NCBI GenBank assembly: GCA_050953085.1
Contig: JBMNLX010000002.1
Coordinates: 65,489 to 129,488 of the forward strand
Length of the DNA stretch: 64,000 bases
Reading direction: 5' to 3'
Source: UBA3946 sp002385755
GTDB taxonomy: Bacteria; Bacillota_I; Bacilli_A; ML615J-28; CAG-698
Positions 33,540 through 42,050 of the stretch are shown in pieces. Within the stretch, counting starts at the first letter, position 1; each line of letters opens with the position of its first letter. A program made the position numbers and the translations under genes. Below the pieces are notes generated by a model. That model saw only the letters and a list, made by a program, of their open reading frames with translations, did not search any database and had not been told where the DNA came from.

Positions 33540-34553
33540 ATGACTGATAAAAAAAGATTTGGGTCCTTTATAAAACAAAAAAGACTGGAAAAAGGTTTCT
33601 CGCAAAAAGAACTTGCGGATCTCCTTTACGTGACGGAATCGGCGGTATCAAAATGGGAAAGAGGGGTAAGTTATCCCGATATCACGTTGGTATCGGTAAT
33701 CTGTAAGACTCTCGATATCAATGAGCATGAATTGATAACAAGCTCGGAAGATACCGAGTTTCGCCGGCTTAAATGCGAATCGAAGAAATACCGAACGATA
33801 AGGGATATCTTTTTCTATAGTTATGTCGGAGGATGCTTGACGGCTTTGCTTGTTTGTTTTATCGTAAGTTTGTCAATCGCGGGCGAGTTATCCTGGTTTT
33901 TTATCGTTTTCGCTTCGCTCCTGGTAGCCTGCAGTTTCGTTCCGGTAGGTTTTAGATTTATTAATAATCATAAACTTTTGTACTATGTCGCGACGACTTA
34001 TTTCTCGCTGGTTATTCTTTTCCTCACATGCGCCGCGTATATAGACAATTGGTCATGGATCGGAATCACATCGGTCGCCGTTTTATTGGGATACGCGGTT
34101 GTGTTCTTACCGGCGATAATTAGAAAATACGTCTCGAACGCGATCATAAGAAATAATATTCCTCTTGTTACGGTCGCCGCGAGTTGGATCCTAACGGTGA
34201 TATTGCTTTTGACGATTAGAATAACGTATGAATACGAAGTCATCGGGTCAATAATAATCACTACTTATTGCTTTATCCCAGCGTTTGTTATCGCGCGGCT
34301 TGTCGTTTTGAAAACAATCAATAAACTCGCAAAAGCCGGACTGATTGCGTTTTCATTAATCCCTTATTACGGCATAAGCTTTATCGCGGGTAATTTGTTT
34401 AATTATGACTACCGACCGGATTACGCGATCAACTTTACCGATTGGCGGAATTGCGTTAACGGCAACGTATATTTTCTTCAAGTTGCCGTATGCTTTCTCG
34501 TAGGGGTCATATGGCTTGTTTTGGGATGGAAACAAGCGCGAAAGCGTAAGTAA
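33540..34553 (+). CDS. XRE-type regulator with multipass membrane domain (intact)
   Basis: This 337-aa protein starts at the ATG after GAGGTGACGG. Residues 1-65 form a Cro/CI HTH (QKELADLLYVTESAVSKWERG, cited in part). A charged linker follows, and then about eight hydrophobic segments (about 95-335). Such fusions are common in Bacillota and probably regulate in response to the membrane or cell wall. The first 133 codons are also present in the truncated copy at 26988. It follows the pyrophosphatase gene but has its own promoter. Confidence 0.85.
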   Translation: MTDKKRFGSFIKQKRLEKGFSQKELADLLYVTESAVSKWERGVSYPDITLVSVICKTLDINEHELITSSEDTEFRRLKCESKKYRTIRDIFFYSYVGGCLTALLVCFIVSLSIAGELSWFFIVFASLLVACSFVPVGFRFINNHKLLYYVATTYFSLVILFLTCAAYIDNWSWIGITSVAVLLGYAVVFLPAIIRKYVSNAIIRNNIPLVTVAASWILTVILLLTIRITYEYEVIGSIIITTYCFIPAFVIARLVVLKTINKLAKAGLIAFSLIPYYGISFIAGNLFNYDYRPDYAINFTDWRNCVNGNVYFLQVAVCFLVGVIWLVLGWKQARKRK

Positions 34554-34938
34554 TTGTTTTCAAATCAAACGAGCTTATCCTTACTTGATAATTAACATTA
34601 TTCTCTTTAATATTGGCGCGATATCCTTTATATGCAAAGGTTATCGCGCATAATTTAAAGACATTGTTTTTTTACCTTTTTTTACAATCCGCTTGATACT
34701 ACTCAAACGCTGTTTTTTACATCCTTTACCCTTCTATCCTTCGCAATTTAAACTCGGCTCTTTAGATTTTTCTCCGATCAGTGCGCTCTTTTGGCGATTT
34801 TGACATCGCTCGAGGTTTATCTTTTTGTATCATCCGACATAATTTCATTAATTGCTGGATAGAAAAAGCAATAATTTTGTGGTAAAATATACAAAAGAGT
34901 TAATTTTTTCGAAAAATGGGCGAAGGAGGAGTAACAAC
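34554..34938. other. AT-rich intergenic region with a large hairpin
   Basis: No gene is seen. At 34616-34649, arms GCGCGATA-CCTTT and AAAGG-TATCGCGC form 13 pairs with one T-T mismatch and a six-base loop. There is no T-tract after it, so it is not a standard terminator. The composition is more AT-rich than the flanks. A TAAAAT element at about 34883 may be the promoter of the next gene. Confidence 0.5.
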
Positions 34939-36792
34939 ATGTTAATATACGCCAATACTAAAGCAGGTTTTAGCCATGATGTCATTAACGGGGTAATAGC
35001 CGATAAAATAGCCGGCAAATTTCAAGAAATAGGCTATAATCACGCGAACGTCAACGAGTTCCGATCCTGGGATAATTCCTTAACTTATATGCATATGATA
35101 TTAAATGACGATAGCATCGCCGATGATGTAAACATCGCCATTGAATACCAAATCCCGCAAACCTCTAAAAGAATCGACTTTTTGGTAACGGGTGTTGATG
35201 AAAACGAATCGAAGCATGTCATAATTATTGAGTTAAAACAATGGGAAAAAGCCGAAAAAACAACCAAGGAAGATTTGGTTTTGACATACGTAGGACACAA
35301 TATCAGGGCTATGCCCCACCCGTCATACCAGGCCTATTCATACGCGAAAACAATAGAAAACTTCAACGAGGCGTTTGAAAAAGAAGAAATCGCGTTGCAT
35401 CCGTGCGCTTATTTACATAACTACCGCGAAGAATACCGACATGAGATAGACAACTCTTTTTATCGGAATATCATAAATATCGCGCCCGTCTTTCTAAAAA
35501 CAGACGCTTTGAGACTAAGGGAATTTATTAAAAGATATGTGAAAAAGTCGGACAAGGGCGAACTGCTCTATAAGATTGAGAACGGCAGAATCCGCCCCAG
35601 CAAAATGTTGCAGGACGCCCTGGCCAGTATGCTTCGTGGGAATGAGGTTTTCGTCATGCTTGACGAGCAAAAGGTCGCTTTCTCGACGATTAAAGAAGCC
35701 GTTGAAAACGCAGTCAAAAACAGGGAAAAGTACACGATTATCATCGAAGGCGGCCCGGGCACGGGCAAATCGGTAATCGCCGTTAACCTTTTGGCGTCCT
35801 TAAGCAAATACAATATTAGCTACGTCACCAAGAACGCGGCGCCGCGAAATGTTTATTTCAGGCTTCTTCAAAAAGAAAAATACAAATTGGGTTATGTTAA
35901 GACGCTGTTTAAAAGTTCGGGAAGCTTTTATAACGCCAGACCCAACACTTTCGATTGCCTTTTGATTGACGAAGCGCACCGACTAAACGAAAAATCCGGA
36001 TTATTTTATAAAGGCGAGAACCAAATCAAAGAATTGATAAACGCCGCCTATGTTTCCGTTTTCTTTATAGACGAAGACCAAATCGTAACCGCGAAAGATA
36101 TCGGCTCGATTAGAGAGATAAAAAAATGGGCTAAAATACTGAATAGTAAAATCATAGACGGCGAAGATTACAAACTTAAATCGCAATTCCGTTGCCGGGG
36201 AAGCGAAGGATACATCGCTTTCCTTGACCATATTCTCGGCATTAGGGAAACCGCCAATTACGACGGTTTTGAATACCAATATGATTTCAGGGTTTTTGAC
36301 TGTCCAAACAAACTGCGGGAAGCGTTGCGCGAAAAAAATAAAATCAACAATAAATCCCGTATGCTGGCCGGGTATTGCTATGATTGGATAACCAAAAACA
36401 ACCCGCGCGAAGATATCTACGACATCGAACTGGAAAACGGCTTTATGGCCAAATGGAACTTCAGTAACACCGACACCTGGGCCATCGACGAAGACACCTT
36501 TGAGCAAGTCGGTTGCATACACACATCCCAAGGTTTGGAGTTTGATTATGTCGGCGTCATTATCGGCAAGGATTTGCGTTACAGAAACGGCAGAGTGATA
36601 ACCGACAGGACAAAACGAGCCAAAACCGACCAAAGCCTGCGCGGGATAAAGGGAAACGAGGCTCTGGCGGATAGAATCATTCGCAACACATACAAGACTT
36701 TAATGTCGCGCGGATTGAAAGGTTGCTTTGTTTATTGCGAGGACAAAGCTTTATCGGAATATTTAAAAAGTAAATTCGCGAATATCAACTAA
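34939..36792 (+). CDS. PD-(D/E)xK nuclease fused to DUF2075 (Schlafen-like) helicase
   Basis: The ATG at 34939 follows GGAGGAG and gives 617 aa. The N-terminal domain has a restriction-type nuclease pattern: KRIDFLVTG (Asp near 79), then VIIIELKQW (Glu and Lys near 98-100). The C-terminal domain (about 260-610) is the DUF2075 P-loop: Walker A EGGPGTGKS (near 268), Walker B LLIDEAHRLNEKSG, FFIDEDQ, SQFRCRGSEG, and SQGLEFDYVGVI. Such proteins cut or unwind nucleic acids and are often part of phage defence. No partner genes are seen, so it may act alone. The flanking AT-rich DNA and pseudogenes suggest acquired DNA. Confidence 0.85.
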   Translation: MLIYANTKAGFSHDVINGVIADKIAGKFQEIGYNHANVNEFRSWDNSLTYMHMILNDDSIADDVNIAIEYQIPQTSKRIDFLVTGVDENESKHVIIIELKQWEKAEKTTKEDLVLTYVGHNIRAMPHPSYQAYSYAKTIENFNEAFEKEEIALHPCAYLHNYREEYRHEIDNSFYRNIINIAPVFLKTDALRLREFIKRYVKKSDKGELLYKIENGRIRPSKMLQDALASMLRGNEVFVMLDEQKVAFSTIKEAVENAVKNREKYTIIIEGGPGTGKSVIAVNLLASLSKYNISYVTKNAAPRNVYFRLLQKEKYKLGYVKTLFKSSGSFYNARPNTFDCLLIDEAHRLNEKSGLFYKGENQIKELINAAYVSVFFIDEDQIVTAKDIGSIREIKKWAKILNSKIIDGEDYKLKSQFRCRGSEGYIAFLDHILGIRETANYDGFEYQYDFRVFDCPNKLREALREKNKINNKSRMLAGYCYDWITKNNPREDIYDIELENGFMAKWNFSNTDTWAIDEDTFEQVGCIHTSQGLEFDYVGVIIGKDLRYRNGRVITDRTKRAKTDQSLRGIKGNEALADRIIRNTYKTLMSRGLKGCFVYCEDKALSEYLKSKFANIN

Positions 36793-36803
36793 TGAAGAAA
36801 GCA

Positions 36804-36838
36804 TAAAAAAGCCGCTTCGGTAGAAAAGCGGCTTTTAT
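36804..36838. terminator. Bidirectional terminator between nuclease-helicase and GNAT genes
   Basis: AAAAGCCGCTT pairs with AAGCGGCTTTT around an eight-base loop; convergent genes on both sides. Confidence 0.8.
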
Positions 36839-37401
36839 TATGTGGTTTTTCTTGTCAATCTCTTCGCCATCAGGATATCGGGTTTGCCGGGACCGTTAGC
36901 GTCGGGTATGACGCCGACGATTTTATATCCGGCTTTTAAATAAAATTCATAAGGATGGCGATTGAGATTCTTTATGTTTTGGATTTTATCATAAAGATTC
37001 TCGAATAAATCGACTCCCGAAAGCGTGGTTTTCCCGAATTCATCATCGGTTCCCAAATACATCACGACGCCACCCCGGGATAATACTTCTTTTTCAAGTT
37101 TATCAACCAACCGCGAGCCGACGCCCATATTTCTATAAGCAGGGTTCACGACAAGAGGATGAAGTTCCCACCCGGTGATCCCGTATTGGGGAATCGCCCC
37201 GATAAAACCGATAAGGCGATTATCAATAACGGCCATAACCGCGATTCTTTCGTCATTAAGGATTGCATCCATTTCAGCGCGGGAGCAGTCTTTATAAGCC
37301 TGAGGAAAACAATCGGCCAATAATCTCGCCGCTTCCTTGACATGGCTTAAGTTTGATTTGTCAAAGAAATCTATTTTCACGTTTTTGTTCTCTAAAGTCA
37401 T
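36838..37401 (-). CDS. GNAT acetyltransferase, AAC(6')-like
   Basis: This 187-aa protein has the acetyl-CoA motif LVVNPAYRNMGVGSRLV (about 85-101). Its C-terminal half, with GTDDEFGKTTL, NRHPYEFYLKAGYKIVG and PDANGPGKPDILMAKRL, is typical of GNATs annotated as aminoglycoside 6'-acetyltransferase-like in Bacillota. Whether it acts on aminoglycosides cannot be told from sequence alone, and other amines are equally possible. It is a single gene next to accessory and decayed genes. Confidence 0.8.
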   Translation of the reverse strand: MTLENKNVKIDFFDKSNLSHVKEAARLLADCFPQAYKDCSRAEMDAILNDERIAVMAVIDNRLIGFIGAIPQYGITGWELHPLVVNPAYRNMGVGSRLVDKLEKEVLSRGGVVMYLGTDDEFGKTTLSGVDLFENLYDKIQNIKNLNRHPYEFYLKAGYKIVGVIPDANGPGKPDILMAKRLTRKTT

Positions 37402-37452
37402 AGTTTTGCCTTTGATTTTTCCAAATTTTTTAGAATTAAAAATGATTCGATC

Positions 37453-37823
37453 TCAGCAATTCCAGTTGATTTTTGCCGGATTCGGCTCGTCTATAACCGC
37501 AATCTCCCGCAAAGCTTCTTCCATCTTCCCGCATTCCTCCGCGGCCCTTCGCTCGATTTCCTCCCACGAAGTTTTTATGCCTAATTCGTCATAAGCCACG
37601 GTTTCGCCTCGGTCAACTTGATCTTGCCCGCGAGCCACGCTCGGGCAACATTAAGCGCCTCTTGAGGACGTGAATCGTCGCGATAATGTTTTTGCCATAG
37701 GGGTAAGGCGCAATCTATCGCCCAATTCGCGAGAGTCGCCTTGCTCTGTGTTTCAATAAGCCTCGTAAGCGACTAAATATACGGCGTTCTCCAATCGCTT
37801 AGCATTTTTCTTGTTTTCGCCAT
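37453..37823 (-). pseudogene. Decayed putative immunity protein gene
   Basis: Starting at the ATG at 37823 the frame reads MAKTRKMLSDWRTPYI, then a TAG, then SLTRLIETQSKATLANW and HYRDDSRPQEALNVARAWLAGK in the same frame. After about codon 78 a deletion and frame change joins the C-terminal part VAYDELGIKTSWEEIERRAAEE. This order matches the family annotated as putative immunity protein (about 170 aa), with a nonsense codon and about 50 central residues lost. Immunity proteins usually guard against a toxin; none is found nearby. Confidence 0.75.
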
Positions 37824-37884
37824 ATTTAATCTCCTTAATCAGAATAAAGTCATCATTATTATTTCGGGGAAAATCAATCCGCGA

Positions 37885-38820
37885 TTACGATTGCGTTTGC
37901 CGGCGGCTTGTTTTCCGCTCCCTAATCTCGTCGTGTTCGCGCGGGACGCCGGAAATAAGCGGCGCTTGCGGGTCATGAATCCCATGATTTTCCGCAACCA
38001 GCTTCGGGTTATAATTTGCATAGCAATAACGACACATATTCGGGCAAGTATTATACATTCCGATATCGACGCTTTCAACGCATCCGCAATCCGCCCGCTG
38101 GTTCCTGTCCTTTGAGAGGCTCAACGGGCGGCCGACGAGTTTTTCCAAGAGACGGTCATCAACGCAACGGGAGCGCTCAATCCCCGCCTCTCGCAAGACA
38201 ATCGGCTCGGCGCAAGCGTCGATCGCAAGCCCGTAACGGCGGGCTATCCCCGCGAGCTTGGCGCTTAAACCGAGCTGCTCGTCAAAGGAAAAGCGGGATA
38301 ACGCGAGCGCTTTGGCGTTGCTTTTAACCCCGCGGTATTTTGTGTCAATAAAACTAATCGTGACCCGGCGCGTGCGCGCGCGAAGCTCAAAAGCGATCTT
38401 TTCGAAAGCGCGAAGATGATAATCGACCGAATAGCGCGAGTTGATTAAGATCGGGTCATACCGCCAAATCACGCGGTCAGCGCCGATTTTTTCCGACAGC
38501 CGTTTAAACGCCGGGATGATTACATCTTTTTTATCCGGGATGTTCGGTTCGATATCTTTCCCGTACGGCGTAATCGTGAACTGGAAATAATACTTGTAAT
38601 CACGCAGCTCGTCGAGACGAGCCAACATCGGCAGCGGGTTCTTTGTCCAAAAAACGATTCCCAAAACTTTGTCCGGAGAAAGATCAATCGCGTATATCTG
38701 CCGGCGGTTGAAAGGGTTTCGGATCAGGACGGATCCTTCTTGGATTATATTATAAAACCAATTAGAATAGTATGCGGGAATATCGGTTCTTCTGCTGGCG
38801 CTTATAATCACCCGTCTCAC
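37885..38820 (-). CDS. DUF1848 protein with C-terminal Cys cluster
   Basis: This 311-aa protein starts MRRVIISASRRTDIPAYYS, the DUF1848 hallmark, followed by IRNPFNRRQIYAIDLSPD and VFWTKNPLPML. Near the C-terminus CGC and CPNMCRYCYANYNP (Cys near 250-262) form a CxxxCxxC pattern that resembles a radical-SAM iron-sulfur site at an unusual, late position. The reaction is unknown. The gene is single, with a ribosome site GAGGTGAGACGG overlapping its start region. Confidence 0.85.
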   Translation of the reverse strand: MRRVIISASRRTDIPAYYSNWFYNIIQEGSVLIRNPFNRRQIYAIDLSPDKVLGIVFWTKNPLPMLARLDELRDYKYYFQFTITPYGKDIEPNIPDKKDVIIPAFKRLSEKIGADRVIWRYDPILINSRYSVDYHLRAFEKIAFELRARTRRVTISFIDTKYRGVKSNAKALALSRFSFDEQLGLSAKLAGIARRYGLAIDACAEPIVLREAGIERSRCVDDRLLEKLVGRPLSLSKDRNQRADCGCVESVDIGMYNTCPNMCRYCYANYNPKLVAENHGIHDPQAPLISGVPREHDEIRERKTSRRQTQS

Positions 38821-38885
38821 CTCGCTTCGCCGGATAAATTATATCACGAATATCCCGTAATTAAAATAGATTTTCAGATCGCGCT

Positions 38886-38920
38886 AAAAAAAAGCCCCGC
38901 GCCAACGACGGGGCTTTTTT
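38886..38920. terminator. Terminator of Card1-like nuclease gene
   Basis: AAAAGCCCCG pairs with CGGGGCTTTT, with A and T tracts on both sides. Confidence 0.8.
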
Positions 38921-39641
38921 AAAACGATAGACCGACGATTTTCTTTGTGATAAGTTCCTTTAACTCATTTTTAAAAATATAGTAATTGTGCCGGTAACGG
39001 ATTAAGTCGATTTCATATTTTTGATAATCAAGATCCAGTCCCCCTTTAGAACAAACCATCAAAGCAAAACTACAAACATTAATCTTTTTTCTTAAATCGC
39101 TCATCTTTTTTAAATCATCGTTTCCGTAATTACAAGTATCCTTGCATTCGATAAAAAAAACGAGCGTGTGGAGATCGATTAACACGTCAATTTCTTGAAT
39201 GTTTTGATCTCTTGTTTTAATGAGCGCCCCCCGGTAGGCGGTCAAACCGATCTCCCTACAAGCCTCGGCCGTCAAGTATTCAAGCCAAAACCCGCTGTTT
39301 TCAAAAAAATCGCTGATTTTTTGGCTATAAAGATACAGTATCAAGAATCCCTTCTTTTCGATTGTTTTCACGATCATATTGTTTTCTTTCAAACATCCGT
39401 ATACGCAATCGAAACATCTTTTTTGCTTCGGGGGGAGGAGTTCCAAAGAGACAATCATAACGCCGTTTTTGACGTTAATCATTACTTTGTTTTTAAGAAT
39501 GTTTTCCAGAAAGTTATACCAGACGATCGGGTAGTTAATAATCAACTTTAAAATCTCGCGGATAAATCTTTCCTCGTTTTGGTCCAGCGAATAATAGTAA
39601 AGCAAAAAGTCGTAATCGGCGCGCGCTTCCAAATATATCAC
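38919..39641 (-). CDS. Card1/DUF1887-like PD-(D/E)xK nuclease, no CARF domain
   Basis: The C-terminal half (about 118-235) matches the nuclease domain of Card1/Can2-type proteins: GFWLEYLTAEACREIGL, then QEIDVLIDLHTLVFFIECKD, with Asp near 152 and Glu-x-Lys near 166-168 as the PD-(D/E)xK core. The N-terminal part (about 1-115) is helical, with CFDCVYGC, and is not a recognisable CARF domain. No CRISPR array or polymerase-type cas10 gene is present. The protein may be an orphan defence nuclease that senses something else. The start is uncertain; no good ribosome site is visible before the ATG at 39641. Confidence 0.6.
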   Translation of the reverse strand: MIYLEARADYDFLLYYYSLDQNEERFIREILKLIINYPIVWYNFLENILKNKVMINVKNGVMIVSLELLPPKQKRCFDCVYGCLKENNMIVKTIEKKGFLILYLYSQKISDFFENSGFWLEYLTAEACREIGLTAYRGALIKTRDQNIQEIDVLIDLHTLVFFIECKDTCNYGNDDLKKMSDLRKKINVCSFALMVCSKGGLDLDYQKYEIDLIRYRHNYYIFKNELKELITKKIVGLSF

Positions 39642-39672
39642 CCGTTTAATTTATATAAAAATTAAACTTGGC

Positions 39673-40746
39673 TTATACGGAAATTTGCTCTTCCGCGATT
39701 CTTTTTTTAAAAGGGGAATAATACTTCAGAGTAATCCGAACAATCGCCAAAACGGGCACGGCGAAAATCATTCCCAGGATGCCGAAAACGCGTCCGAACA
39801 AAAGCAAAAACATAATAACGACCAAGGGATGGGTCTTGATCCGACGGCTGTGAATATAGGGACTTAAGAAATGGTTTTCAAGTTGTTGAATGGCGTAGAT
39901 AATCACCGCTACGGTAAGCGCCCGCTTTGGCGAGGTAATCAAAGCGTATAGGACCGGGAAAGCGGCGCCGATATAAGGACCGAGATAGGGTATGACGTTT
40001 GTTACGGCGATGACGATTGCGAAAAAAACAGCGAAATCAAGCCCGATAACCAGGAACACGATCGTGCAAACCACGGTCAAGATCACCATCACCAAAAAAG
40101 AACCGCGAACATAGGATGAGATCGTCTGATTAAGCTCGCCGAGATAGTTCTTAAAATGAATGCGCCCGGAATCGATTAGCCGTCGGCGGACGGAACATAG
40201 TATTTTCTCATAGTCAAGCAAAAAATATATCAAAATCATCGGCACAAGCACGAAGTAACTCACGTAACTGATGATTTTGTCAATGATGATTCCCGGAAGG
40301 GAAGAAAGGTTTTTCATATGCCGGCTGAAAAACGCGCTGATGTTGCGGAAGGTGGGACGATAATTATCGGGGAGAAAATCGAACTGTTGGGCGAAGCGAT
40401 CGCAAATCGCCTCAATCTCCGCCGTAATCTCCGGCATTTTCTCGACAAGCACCCGGATTTCCCTCATCAGGTACGGCAAAACCGACGATGTCGCGAGCAC
40501 CGCCGCGATCACAAAAACCGCCACGACAATCGCGACGGCGAGCCATCTTTTCGATACCCGGACCTGAATGGCGGAAACAAGCGGTTGTAAAATAAAAGCC
40601 ACGGTGAAAGCAATCAAAAACGGCATCAAGAGGAAAAGCGCGAATTTAAGCAACGAAAGAATAAAGGGAAGCGCGAGATATGTTACGTAGACCGTTAGCA
40701 TTAGAAGCAATACGAAAATCAACTTTTTGATATGATTGTTTATCAT
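39673..40746 (-). CDS. AI-2E family transporter
   Basis: This 357-aa membrane protein (PF01594) has about eight transmembrane segments, with two pairs at the N-terminus (about 8-90), a long middle loop with helices, and the conserved segment around VIPYLGPYIGAAFPVLYALI (about 245-265). Members export autoinducer-2, act as Na+/H+ antiporters or have no known substrate. Nothing here tells which. It stands alone on the minus strand before galE. Confidence 0.88.
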   Translation of the reverse strand: MINNHIKKLIFVLLLMLTVYVTYLALPFILSLLKFALFLLMPFLIAFTVAFILQPLVSAIQVRVSKRWLAVAIVVAVFVIAAVLATSSVLPYLMREIRVLVEKMPEITAEIEAICDRFAQQFDFLPDNYRPTFRNISAFFSRHMKNLSSLPGIIIDKIISYVSYFVLVPMILIYFLLDYEKILCSVRRRLIDSGRIHFKNYLGELNQTISSYVRGSFLVMVILTVVCTIVFLVIGLDFAVFFAIVIAVTNVIPYLGPYIGAAFPVLYALITSPKRALTVAVIIYAIQQLENHFLSPYIHSRRIKTHPLVVIMFLLLFGRVFGILGMIFAVPVLAIVRITLKYYSPFKKRIAEEQISV

Positions 40747-40809
40747 AATCCCACCACATTATATAATATGTGAAAAATCGGGATTTAAACTAAAACAGCA
40801 GTTAATTAT

Positions 40810-40835
40810 AAAAAAAAGGAAGCTTTACGCTTCCT
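40810..40835 (-). terminator. galE terminator
   Basis: AGGAAGC pairs with GCTTCCT, with seven U on the minus strand; overlaps the galE stop. Confidence 0.75.
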
Positions 40836-41844
40836 GTTCGTATCCGTCGGGATTTTGTTTTTGAAAGTTCCAAAGCGACGCGCACATCTCGTCAAGTCCG
40901 CGCTCGGCCTTCCAGCCCAACTCTTTTTCCGCCTTGCCGGGGTCGGCGTAGCAAGACGCGATGTCGCCGGGACGGCGATTGGTAATAACAAAGGGAAGTT
41001 TTTTACCGCAGGCTTTTTCAAAAGCTTTGATTACCTCCAAAACGCTATAGCCGGTCCCGGTGCCAAGATTATATATATGAACGCCGGGGGAGCTAATTTT
41101 CTCGATGGCGGCGATATGCCCCAAGACCAAATCAACGACATGGATATAATCGCGCACGCCCGTCCCGTCGGGGGTCGGGTAGTCGTCACCGAAAACATTA
41201 ATCCGGCTTAGTTTCCCGGCGGCCACCCGGGCGATAAAAGGCGTTAAATTATTCGGGATTCCTTTCGGATCCTCGCCGATGAGTCCGGAAGAATGGGCGC
41301 CGACCGGGTTAAAATACCTGAGGATAACGACTCGCCAATCCGGTTCGGCTATATATTGGTTTTTCAATATATTTTCAATGGTTAGTTTCGTTTCCCCGTA
41401 CGGGTTGGCGGGAGAAAGGCGGCATCCCTCGTCAAGGGGAAGTTTCTCCGGATCGCCGTAAACGGTCGCGGACGAGGAAAAGACGATATTTTTAACGTCA
41501 AATTCCCGCATTACTTGAAACAAAACCAATGAACCGTAAACATTGTTTTCATAATAAAGCAAAGGTTTTTCGACGCTTTCCCCCACCGCCTTTAAACCGG
41601 CGAAATGGATTACCCAGTCGATCTCGTTTTCCGAAAAAACGCGCTTCAGCGCCTCGCGGTCGCGAATGTCCGCTTCGTAAAACGGGAAATCTTTTCCAGC
41701 GATTTTCTTTACCCGCTTGAGGCTTTCCTTGCTTGAGTTGGCGAGATTGTCGATGACGACGATATCGTAACCGCGCGCCAAAAGCTCGACGCACGCGTGA
41801 CTGCCGATATAACCGGCGCCGCCGGTGACCAGTATTTTCTTCAT
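40825..41844 (-). CDS. galE: UDP-glucose 4-epimerase
   Basis: This 339-aa short-chain dehydrogenase fold interconverts UDP-glucose and UDP-galactose. The NAD+ motif GGAGYIGSH is at 8-16. The catalytic Ser in SSSATVYGDP and the YxxxK motif in YGETKLTIE are present. The substrate part DGTGVRDYIHVVDL is the usual GalE sequence. It supplies UDP-galactose for cell-surface glycans. A near-consensus promoter and an inverted repeat lie upstream. It is a single gene. Confidence 0.95.
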   Translation of the reverse strand: MKKILVTGGAGYIGSHACVELLARGYDIVVIDNLANSSKESLKRVKKIAGKDFPFYEADIRDREALKRVFSENEIDWVIHFAGLKAVGESVEKPLLYYENNVYGSLVLFQVMREFDVKNIVFSSSATVYGDPEKLPLDEGCRLSPANPYGETKLTIENILKNQYIAEPDWRVVILRYFNPVGAHSSGLIGEDPKGIPNNLTPFIARVAAGKLSRINVFGDDYPTPDGTGVRDYIHVVDLVLGHIAAIEKISSPGVHIYNLGTGTGYSVLEVIKAFEKACGKKLPFVITNRRPGDIASCYADPGKAEKELGWKAERGLDEMCASLWNFQKQNPDGYEQEA

Positions 41845-41879
41845 TAATACGCTCCTTTAGTGTCTTGATTGTTATAATT

Positions 41880-41908
41880 ATTATATCAATCTTTGAGGCA
41901 AATGGCAA
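41880..41908 (-). promoter_or_regulatory. galE promoter
   Basis: TTGCCA (41903-41908) and TATAAT (41880-41885), 17-base spacer on the minus strand. Confidence 0.85.
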
Positions 41909-41927
41909 TAACAAATGACTTATTAGT

Positions 41928-41984
41928 TTGCGCCGGTTTTTGTATGTTATTTCCGGATTATCCGCGACCTGATAACCGGCGCAA
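41928..41984. repeat. Inverted repeat upstream of galE promoter
   Basis: TTGCGCCGGTT (41928-41938) and AACCGGCGCAA (41974-41984) pair perfectly over 11 bases. The 35-base space holds a second palindrome, CGGATTATCCG. It lies between the gap terminator and the galE promoter. Confidence 0.7.
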
Positions 41985-42004
41985 GACGTTTCGCGTTTTA
42001 AATA

Positions 42005-42038
42005 AAAACCCGCAAACACGGGCCTGATTGCGGGTTTT
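42005..42038 (-). terminator. gap terminator
   Basis: AAAACCCGCA pairs with TGCGGGTTTT; U-tract on the minus strand. Confidence 0.8.
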
Positions 42039-42050
42039 CAGTTATTTAAT

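Larger units (their letters stand above)
27391..33942. repeat. Tandem duplication, copy 2 (6552 bp)
   Basis: Same gene order and orientation as copy 1, joined to it without a spacer. The join TTTCGTTC/TCGTTTGAAC has no shared bases beyond the two parental ends. The net 23-bp length difference comes from indels in the GNAT remnant, the region before the LysM terminator and the pyrophosphatase leader. At its right end the sequence runs on into the intact XRE-membrane gene. Confidence 0.97.

Noticed and set aside
20816..33942. The tandem repeat as a composite transposon
   Set aside because: No transposase, terminal inverted repeat or target-site duplication is found at either border; the IS remnant is 1.3 kb away.
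38919..39641. A CRISPR-Cas type III locus around the Card1-like gene
   Set aside because: No repeats with regular spacers and no cas genes are present in the window.
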